Assembly (NCBI GenBank): GCA_910578995.1
Contig: CAJTSY010000002.1
Coordinates: 1 to 64,000 of the forward strand
From: an uncultured Acetatifactor sp.
Lineage (GTDB): Bacteria > Bacillota > Clostridia > Lachnospirales > Lachnospiraceae
DNA length: 64,000 bases
Direction: 5' to 3'
Shown: positions 58,431-64,000 of the stretch, piece by piece
Layout of the letters: each line of letters starts with the position of its first letter
Position numbering within the stretch: position 1 is the first letter of the stretch
Notes under the pieces: model-generated
The model's database searches: none
What the model saw: the letters and a program-made list of their open reading frames with translations, nothing else
Told to the model about the DNA's origin: nothing
Position numbers and translations under genes: made by a program

Positions 58431-58474
58431 AATAATTTAAATAGAATAATTCAAATAGAATAATTCAAATAGAA
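58431..58474. repeat. 14-bp AT-rich tandem repeat
   Basis: Three copies of AATAATTCAAATAG (the first with TTT in place of TTC), followed by a further AAT and similar degenerate sequence. It lies in the presumed leader of the lipid kinase gene. Confidence 0.85.
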
Positions 58475-58534
58475 TGAACCAGACAGAATAAATATACAGA
58501 ATAGACATATAAAAACGAAAGATGAGGTTACGCC

Positions 58535-59458
58535 ATGTTTCACATTATTATCAATCCGGCCTCCCGCTCCGGCAGGGGCCTGCAGATATGGGACAGCAGC
58601 ATCAGGCCCGCGCTGGAGGCCGCAAACATCCCCTTCCGGGCCTATTTTTCGGAAAAACCCGGGGATACCGTCCGGCTTGCGGGCAATATCTCTTCCGAAA
58701 CGGCAGGGGAACTTAACATTATCATACTGGGCGGCGACGGCACGGTAAACGAAGCGCTGCAGGGTTTTAAAGACACTTCCAGGGTCACCCTGGGCTATAT
58801 TCCAACCGGATCAAGCAATGACCTTGCAAGGGACCTGAAGATTCCCAGGAACCCTGCCCAGGCCCTGGACCTGATCCTGTCTTCCGGGAAGCCCCATCCC
58901 ATGGATTTAGGCATATTGACCTATCCGGACGGCGAAACCCGCAGATTTTCCGTCAGCTGCGGCATCGGTTTTGATGCGGGAGTCTGTGAGGAGGCCTTTC
59001 ATTCCAGGATCAAACATGCCATGAACCGGCTGGGCCTGGGCAAACTGACTTACCTGGGCATCGCGCTGAAGCAGCTTTTTACATCCATGGCCGTTTCCGG
59101 CAAGCTGATCCTGGAAAACGGGGAACCTGCGGATATCGGAAACATGCTTTTCACCGCCTGCATGATCCACCGTTTCGAAGGCGGCGGCTTTATGTTTGCC
59201 CCCGACGCGGATCCCCAGGACGGTTTCCTGAATATCTGCGCGGTGGGAGACCTGCCAAAACTTTTAATCCTGTTTGCCCTGCCCACTGCCTTCAGGGGAA
59301 AACATTACCGTTTTAAAGGCATCACACCCTACAGGGTCAGGGAACTGGCCATTGAGACCAGCGCGCCTCTCTGGGTCCACACAGACGGCGAGGTCACGCG
59401 CAGGAGCTGCCGCATTTCCGTGTCCTGCGAAAAAGACGCCATCAAAATCCTGTACTGA
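58535..59458 (+). CDS. Diacylglycerol kinase-family lipid kinase (YegS/DgkB-like)
   Basis: A 307-residue cytoplasmic lipid kinase of the DAGK catalytic family. It starts HIIINPASRSGRG; the nucleotide loop is ILGGDGTVNEALQGF; next come GYIPTGSSNDLARDL, where the GGDGT and TGSxND motifs bind ATP, and FSVSCGIGFDAGVCEEAF. The C-terminal half has GGGFMFAPDADPQDGFLNIC and ends HTDGEV, all conserved. Soluble enzymes of this family phosphorylate diacylglycerol or related lipids; the substrate is inferred. GAGG lies 7 nt before the ATG. It is followed by a PAP2-like gene in the same direction, a possible opposing activity. Confidence 0.9.
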   Translation: MFHIIINPASRSGRGLQIWDSSIRPALEAANIPFRAYFSEKPGDTVRLAGNISSETAGELNIIILGGDGTVNEALQGFKDTSRVTLGYIPTGSSNDLARDLKIPRNPAQALDLILSSGKPHPMDLGILTYPDGETRRFSVSCGIGFDAGVCEEAFHSRIKHAMNRLGLGKLTYLGIALKQLFTSMAVSGKLILENGEPADIGNMLFTACMIHRFEGGGFMFAPDADPQDGFLNICAVGDLPKLLILFALPTAFRGKHYRFKGITPYRVRELAIETSAPLWVHTDGEVTRRSCRISVSCEKDAIKILY

Positions 59459-59499
59459 TTAATAATTTCTAAAGAATACTTAAGAAGTCCAAAAAAAGA

Positions 59500-59527
59500 T
59501 TGATTTTTATTTTCAGGAAGGTATACT
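59500..59527 (+). promoter_or_regulatory. Promoter of PAP2-like gene
   Basis: TTGATT (59500-59505), 16 bp, TATACT (59522-59527). The leader would be about 120 nt. Confidence 0.6.
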
Positions 59528-59653
59528 ATACAAGTGGTTGGAGACAATGAACACCCGGATTTAACCGGACATGTTGAATGGACATACCGCGTGGACGCTG
59601 AACGGACTTACTGAAGATTCGAGGAGTAATAAGGAAAGGATTGATCTGAGAAA

Positions 59654-60331
59654 ATGAAGACATTAAAGGAACTTTATGTGAAATACCGGCACGGAATTCC
59701 ACTGCTGATCTACATGCCCCTCTACCTCACATGGTTCGCATGGCTGGAAGAGCGAAACCGGCGGGATTACAGCATCATCCATGTTGCCGCGGATGATTAC
59801 ATTCCGTTCTGTGAGATATTTGTTATCCCTTACTTTTTATGGTTTGCCTATGTGGCAGTGGTGGTTTTGTTCCTCTTTTTTAAAAACAGGCAGGATTTTT
59901 ATAAATGTTGTGCCTTTCTGTTCACGGGCATGACAATTTTCCTGATTATATCCACCTTATGGCCCAACGGCCACCACCTGAGGCTCGCCCAGATGCCCAG
60001 AGACAACATTTTTACTCAAGCGGTCACCCTTCTATGGGGGATTGACACGCCCACAAACCTCTGGCCAAGCATCCATGTGTACAACTCCATGGGAGCGCAT
60101 TTTGCCGTCATGCGCAGCGGGCAACTTGCGAACAGGAAGGGACTGCGGATCAGTTCGGGCATCCTGGCATTTTCCATTATCCTGTCCACCATGTTTATCA
60201 AACAGCACTCGGTATTCGATGTGGTTACGGCCATTGCACTGGGAACCGTAATGTATACCCTGGTATACAGGAGGGATGCAGTCATGGCAGCCAGGATGCA
60301 GCGCAGGATGAAAAAGCGGATTTCTGCCTGA
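59654..60331 (+). CDS. PAP2-superfamily membrane protein (Aur1/inositol-phosphotransferase-like)
   Basis: A 225-residue membrane protein with about five to six hydrophobic segments (13-30, 55-80, 90-110, 165-185, 190-207). Catalytic PAP2 motifs are present as PSIHVYNS (motif C2, His) and KQHSVFDVV (motif C3, His with Asp four residues later). The usual first motif (KxxxxxxRP) is not evident, as in the Aur1-like branch. Members hydrolyse or transfer lipid phosphates, so it may recycle phosphatidate or undecaprenyl pyrophosphate. The RBS is weak. A terminator follows 43 bp after the stop. Confidence 0.82.
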   Translation: MKTLKELYVKYRHGIPLLIYMPLYLTWFAWLEERNRRDYSIIHVAADDYIPFCEIFVIPYFLWFAYVAVVVLFLFFKNRQDFYKCCAFLFTGMTIFLIISTLWPNGHHLRLAQMPRDNIFTQAVTLLWGIDTPTNLWPSIHVYNSMGAHFAVMRSGQLANRKGLRISSGILAFSIILSTMFIKQHSVFDVVTAIALGTVMYTLVYRRDAVMAARMQRRMKKRISA

Positions 60332-60373
60332 CAGGCCGAAAAGGAAGGCCTGGGCCTGGTGAACGAAATATTT

Positions 60374-60420
60374 CATGAAAACTGCCCTTCCGGCCCATTG
60401 CCTGAGGGGCAGTTTTCATG
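60374..60420. terminator. Bidirectional terminator between convergent genes
   Basis: CATGAAAACTGCCC (60374-60387) and GGGCAGTTTTCATG (60407-60420) form a perfect 14-bp stem; the AAAA/TTTT inside the stem ends serve both directions. Confidence 0.88.
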
Positions 60421-60432
60421 TCCGGAAAACCG

Positions 60433-61458
60433 TCAGTTAAATTTAAATATTTTCTGGCAGATCTTGTAACCTCCCACGGAAATCCTCCGCCCGCTGCGTC
60501 CCGGCAGGTTCATGGTGCTTCCCATAATACCGTGTCTCAGCCATATATACAGCCCCTTGTCCTTTCCCTTCAGGTATTTCCACAGTTCCGCCTTTTTCCC
60601 CAGGTTCTCCTCCGTGTCGGACCGGATCAGAAGAACAGAAGACACTGTGGTAATAATTTCAAGGTAATTGCGCATATACTGGTACAGGCGCTTATTCTTC
60701 AAAATATCCTGCTTTCTGTCCACAAAATAGTCGATCATGATCTTATTTACCCTGATCTGCTGGTCAATACGGGAGATCATCACCTCTTCGTTTACGGACT
60801 GGTCTCCCCTGCCGATATAGTAGCGGTACAGGTTCACGTCAAGATAGTACATATTCTTCACAAAGGGCAGCGGTTCAAAGACATACAGGTTGTCCACATA
60901 AAAGGTATGCTCCGGCAGTTCCAGGCCGCATTCCCGCAACAGCCTGGTGCGGAAAATCACCGAATGCATCAGGATATAGTGTCCTTTGGCAAAATGATGG
61001 CAGTCCTCCCAGGTAAAAAGCTTTCCCTCCGGAAGTATATGGCGGTAACGCATTACCTTTTTCCGCTTCTCCCCCTCTTTCTCATAGACGAAATTGCAGA
61101 CCAGCATGTCCAGGGCATGAGCCCCCCCTGCCAATTCCCTCAGGATGTCCAACACCTGCAGGTAAGCTTCCTTTTTCACCCAGTCGTCACTGTCCACCAC
61201 CTTGAAATACAGCCCTTCCGCATTACGGATGCCCGTATTGACAGCGGCTCCATGTCCCCCGTTCTCCTGATGCACTGCCTTCACAATGGCAGGGTAATCT
61301 GCGGCATACCGGTCGGCAATCTCGGCCGTCCTGTCTTGGGATCCGTCATCCACTATAATGATTTCCACATCCTCACCCCCCGCCAGAAGGGAATCCACAC
61401 ACTTTTCCATGTATGCTTCAGAATTGTAGCAGGGAATTGTTATCGACAACAGTTTCAC
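60433..61458 (-). CDS. Family 2 glycosyltransferase
   Basis: A 341-residue GT-A glycosyltransferase. It begins LLSITIPCYNSEAYMEKCVD; the nucleotide site is IIIVDDGSQDRT; the acceptor-side ENGGHGAAVNTGI and the metal-binding DSDDW follow. The C-terminal part (~200-341) is basic and Tyr-rich, with no membrane segment, so it is cytoplasmic or peripheral. It is similar to enzymes that glycosylate lipids, teichoic acid or capsule; no such cluster surrounds it, so the product is unknown. GTG start with AGGAGG 9 nt upstream. It stands 48 bp after the SfsA-MutY gene. Confidence 0.9.
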   Translation of the reverse strand: MKLLSITIPCYNSEAYMEKCVDSLLAGGEDVEIIIVDDGSQDRTAEIADRYAADYPAIVKAVHQENGGHGAAVNTGIRNAEGLYFKVVDSDDWVKKEAYLQVLDILRELAGGAHALDMLVCNFVYEKEGEKRKKVMRYRHILPEGKLFTWEDCHHFAKGHYILMHSVIFRTRLLRECGLELPEHTFYVDNLYVFEPLPFVKNMYYLDVNLYRYYIGRGDQSVNEEVMISRIDQQIRVNKIMIDYFVDRKQDILKNKRLYQYMRNYLEIITTVSSVLLIRSDTEENLGKKAELWKYLKGKDKGLYIWLRHGIMGSTMNLPGRSGRRISVGGYKICQKIFKFN

Positions 61459-61506
61459 TCTCTCAAACCTCCTATTCCAGTACCACTCCAGTATTTCCGA
61501 AAAACC

Positions 61507-63324
61507 CTATTCTAAGTCATATCTGTCCTTTCCAAGCTTAATATTCAGATATTTCGTATACGCCGCAAAGGCCGAGGGAATGGGATACCTGTCCCGGGTC
61601 TCTTCCGGCTCAATGTACAGCCAGTCCGCTGTCTCCCCCTCCCCCCGTCCGGGCTCCAACTCGTCCACCCTGACCATATACCCTGTCATATGCCATTCCC
61701 TGTGGGTGAAAATATGCCTGGCTTCCTCCAACGGCAGGACACGCAGCACCTTCAGCCCGTTTTCCGCCAGATATGCCACCACTTCTTCCGCCGTTCGCAG
61801 TCCCTCCATGGAAGGAAACTCGTACATACCTGCCAGAAGGCCTTTCCCGGGGCGCTTCCTTATGGCCGCACGGCTCTCATCCATTACCACAAGCACTGTC
61901 CGGTTCTCGGTCACCCGGGGCTTTTTCGGCTTTTTACGGGGATATTCCTGTTCCTCCCCTGCCTTGTGGGCCATACATATATGTTTAAGGGGACATTTGC
62001 CGCAAAGCGGGGCTCCGCCCGGGACGCACACACAGGCTCCGATTTCCATCAATGCCTGGTTAAAGTCGCCAGGACGGTCCTTTGGCATGATCTCCCTCAG
62101 CTCACCCTCCACCGCCTGCCTGACTCTGCCGTCCGTAACCGCGCGGCAGTCCTTCCGCAGTCTGGCCAGCACCCGCAGAACGTTGCCGTCCACAGCCGGA
62201 ACCGCCCTGTGAAAGGCGATGGAAGCAATGGCCCCCGCCGTATAGCTTCCGATTCCGGGAAGGGTAAGCAGCCCTTCGCAGGTATCCGGCATCCTTCCCC
62301 CGAACTCTTCCTGTATCCGGATCGCCGCCTTCTGCATATTTCTCGCCCGGTTGTAATAGCCAAGGCCCTCCCACATTTTCAAAAGCATCTCTTCCTCTGC
62401 CCCTGCCAGGGCCGCAATGTCCGGAAATGCCTTCATAAAACGTTCAAAATAGGGTTTCACCGCTTCCACCCTGGTCTGCTGCAGCATAATCTCCGATACC
62501 CAGACCCGGTAGGGAGAGGGATCTTCCCTCCAGGGCAGAACACGTCTGTTCTTATCATACCATTTTAAAAGGGGAATGGAAATGTACCCGTCCTTATACT
62601 TTCCTAATGAATTTCTAAAGGTTTCATGAAGTCCGGTCTCCGGATCCAAAACCACCGGCACCGGCCTGCCCACTGCCATGGACGCGGCAGTGACCCTGCA
62701 GTCATATGCCAGAACTTCCACGCCTTCCTCCGCCGCCCGGCAGAGCGCCTGGGCAAAGCGGGGATGAGTGTCACGGTTGGGCGTAAAATACTTTACATCC
62801 TCCATCTGGATGACAAACATTACAAAAACCCGGTATCCTGCCCGGGCTGCCGCCGCCAGTTCCTCCACATGCTTCACCGCCCGTTCCGACGGCGCATCCG
62901 GAAAACGCACCACCCCGTCCTCCTCCAGGGTGACCCCCTTAACTTCCATAAATATTTTTTCCGCCGCGGTTTCAATATAGAAATCAAAACGGGAATTTCC
63001 ATAAGTAACCTCCGGCTTAACCAATACCACATCCGAAAAAAGCCCCCCGCTGCGCAGCCATTCTTCAACTGCCCTGTTGGGAGCCTGTGAGTCCATATTA
63101 ATCATACGCCCGTTCTTTTCCACCGCCACCAGGTCATAGGCAGTGGAACGCTTTGGATTACTGCTTTTCTCCAAATATACGGCAGCCTCCTTCCGGAGCA
63201 GTTCCCGGCACCTGCCGGTGTTCTTGACATGCACCGTTTCGATGCTGTCCCCCACCATCACTTTTGCAATAAACCGGTTGGGGCGCTCCAGAAAGCGCCC
63301 TTTCACAATATGCCCGTATTCCAT
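61507..63324 (-). CDS. SfsA-MutY fusion: SfsA-like nuclease domain fused to A/G-specific adenine glycosylase
   Basis: A 605-residue two-domain protein. Residues ~1-226 are a full SfsA: VKGRFLERPNRFIA, NTGRCRELL, VTYGNSRFDFYIE, MEVKGVTLEEDGVVRFPDAP, SERAVKHVEEL, FTPNRDTHPRF. SfsA has DNA-binding and nuclease-like activity. Residues ~250-605 are a complete MutY: WREDPSPYRVWVSEIMLQQT with catalytic Glu278, helix-hairpin-helix LPGIGSYTAGAIAS, catalytic Asp379 (AVDGNVLRVL), iron-sulfur ligands C433, C441, C444, C450 and a C-terminal NUDIX-like domain (HREWHMTGYMV). MutY removes adenine opposite 8-oxoguanine. The linker is short (227-249), with no stop or frameshift, so it is a true fusion. The ATG with GGAG upstream is preferred over TTG at 63345. 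Confidence 0.93.
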   Translation of the reverse strand: MEYGHIVKGRFLERPNRFIAKVMVGDSIETVHVKNTGRCRELLRKEAAVYLEKSSNPKRSTAYDLVAVEKNGRMINMDSQAPNRAVEEWLRSGGLFSDVVLVKPEVTYGNSRFDFYIETAAEKIFMEVKGVTLEEDGVVRFPDAPSERAVKHVEELAAAARAGYRVFVMFVIQMEDVKYFTPNRDTHPRFAQALCRAAEEGVEVLAYDCRVTAASMAVGRPVPVVLDPETGLHETFRNSLGKYKDGYISIPLLKWYDKNRRVLPWREDPSPYRVWVSEIMLQQTRVEAVKPYFERFMKAFPDIAALAGAEEEMLLKMWEGLGYYNRARNMQKAAIRIQEEFGGRMPDTCEGLLTLPGIGSYTAGAIASIAFHRAVPAVDGNVLRVLARLRKDCRAVTDGRVRQAVEGELREIMPKDRPGDFNQALMEIGACVCVPGGAPLCGKCPLKHICMAHKAGEEQEYPRKKPKKPRVTENRTVLVVMDESRAAIRKRPGKGLLAGMYEFPSMEGLRTAEEVVAYLAENGLKVLRVLPLEEARHIFTHREWHMTGYMVRVDELEPGRGEGETADWLYIEPEETRDRYPIPSAFAAYTKYLNIKLGKDRYDLE

Positions 63325-63368
63325 GTCTCTCTCCACTCCGTTCAAAATGCGTCCTTCTCCCGCGGAAT

Positions 63369-64000
63369 CTACAGCGCCCGGACCGACTGTCCTCCGGTCG
63401 CCCTGGAATAGGGAACCCTGGCTGCCGGTACGGACTGTGCGGCGCTGGCAGTATGCACTGGATGGTCGTCAAAAAAAATCTGTGCCCCAAAAGCCTTCAG
63501 CACATCCCGCTTGTCCAGGCCACCCAGAAAAAATGCTTCGTCCACCCTGACATTCCATGCCCTCATGGTACGGATCACCCTCTCATGGGCAGGGGCACTC
63601 CTGGATGTGACCAGCGCCGTCCTGATGGGACAGTTCTCCGGCCCGAGCTCCCTCTGCAGATCCGAAAGCTTCTTCAGAAACTGGGCAAAAGGCCCCTCCG
63701 CCAAAGGCTCCCTTGCATGTATTCTCTCATTTTCTTCAAATGCGCTCAGGCCCTTCTCCTTGAAAATCATCTCCGACTCATCCGTGAAAAGCACTGCATC
63801 CCCGTCAAAGGCAATACGGATCTGAAATCCATCCTCCTGCTTTGTATCCTTCCGCCCGCCCCCTGCCGGCATGGGAATCACCTGTGCCTGGGATCCGGGT
63901 CCCTGAAGAATCCGGGCGGCTGTATTATGGGACCTGGGTTCCGTACAGATAATCCCCGCCGCTATTTTGCTGTCAATGGCGCTCTGCACATCATCCTCAT
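63369..64000 (-). CDS. Cytosolic 5'-nucleotidase (cN-I family), C-terminal two-thirds
   Basis: The 5' end lies beyond the window: the frame is open to the edge, with EDDVQSAIDSKIAAGI before the first candidate start, so the ATG/GTG near 63989 is not the true start. About 209 residues are visible. Marks of the 5'-nucleotidase family (PF06189-type, IMP/AMP/pyrimidine nucleotidase) are IRIAFDGDAVLFTDESEMIF, then PFAQFLKKLSDLQ, TALVTSRSAPAHERVIRTM and EAFFLGGLDKRDVLKAFGAQ with DDHP. The first Asp nucleophile motif would be upstream. The function is dephosphorylation of nucleoside monophosphates; substrate preference is unknown. The stop is 44 bp before the SfsA-MutY start. Confidence 0.85.
   Translation of the reverse strand, partial: EDDVQSAIDSKIAAGIICTEPRSHNTAARILQGPGSQAQVIPMPAGGGRKDTKQEDGFQIRIAFDGDAVLFTDESEMIFKEKGLSAFEENERIHAREPLAEGPFAQFLKKLSDLQRELGPENCPIRTALVTSRSAPAHERVIRTMRAWNVRVDEAFFLGGLDKRDVLKAFGAQIFFDDHPVHTASAAQSVPAARVPYSRATGGQSVRAL

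Larger units (their letters stand above)
58068..58534. other. Divergent intergenic region between glyA and lipid kinase
   Basis: This 467-bp stretch carries the glyA leader (58068-58232) with its promoter, a plus-strand candidate promoter at 58305-58332, and a 14-bp AT-rich tandem repeat at 58431-58474. The glyA leader has an imperfect ~40-bp repeat around CAGCTGCCCGTACTGC and AACTGCCTGTATTAC. No gene is supported. Confidence 0.55.

Noticed and set aside
63369..63989. Complete short gene starting at 63989
   Set aside because: The frame is open to the window edge and the family's N-terminal part is missing; the gene is cut by the window.

Overview
The window is a 64 kb piece of a Gram-positive, spore-forming, anaerobe-type chromosome. 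It carries the sporulation sigma factors SigE and SigG, the SigE-processing protease SpoIIGA, SpoVB, a SpoVD-type penicillin-binding protein, and a complete mraZ-to-ftsZ cell-division cluster. The moderately high G+C, low-GC-Firmicute gene orders and meso-DAP-type MurE point to the class Clostridia, most likely Lachnospiraceae. The family assignment is inference from gene content. Nearly everything is ordinary core genome on the minus strand.

Layout. Positions 1-3.7 kb: a truncated dihydrofolate reductase, a beta-CASP metallo-hydrolase, a membrane acyltransferase and tRNA-Gly(GCC). Positions 3.7-7 kb are the most accessory-looking part: a frameshifted integrase tail lies against the tRNA, followed by two tandem coiled-coil paralogues of unknown function, with 39-bp and 37-bp tandem repeats. 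Positions 7-17.6 kb: a heterodimeric ABC exporter, a phospholipase-D-like protein, a small unknown protein, a Sel1 protein, a PARG-like protein, a BceRS-type two-component system and a cysteine desulfurase. Positions 17.7-23.5 kb: sporulation genes (spoVB, sigG, sigE, spoIIGA) with nrdR, a ylmC/ymxH homologue, a VanZ-like protein and an unknown protein. Positions 23.5-37 kb: the dcw cluster read on the minus strand as mraZ-rsmH-ftsL-pbp-spoVD-mraY-murD-ftsW-murA-ftsQ-ftsZ. Positions 37-52 kb: lgt, ychF, and the conserved block murE-priA-def-fmt-yugP-rsmB-rlmN-prpC-pknB-rsgA. Positions 52-64 kb: a GH3 enzyme, homoserine dehydrogenase-aspartate kinase, glyA, a lipid kinase and PAP2 pair on the plus strand, a glycosyltransferase, an SfsA-MutY fusion and a partial 5'-nucleotidase.

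How the genes fit together. Cell-wall precursor synthesis (murA, murD, murE, mraY), septal synthesis (FtsW, two class B PBPs), the Z-ring (FtsZ, FtsQ) and PASTA kinase signalling (PknB/PrpC) sit next to the regulators that turn division into sporulation. Promoter-like sequences support this link. There is a long-spacer SigA-type promoter with an upstream 0A-box match before spoIIGA-sigE, a SigF/SigG-type promoter before sigG, a SigE-type promoter before spoVD, and 10-bp-phased repeats resembling a MraZ operator before mraZ.

No CRISPR array, rRNA, intact insertion sequence, defence island or obviously new multi-gene system was recognised. The most unusual features are the stop-punctuated 39-bp repeats behind the coiled-coil gene, that protein family itself, the SfsA-MutY fusion, and a genome-wide-looking habit of short tandem repeats (periods 14 to 105 bp) both between and inside genes.
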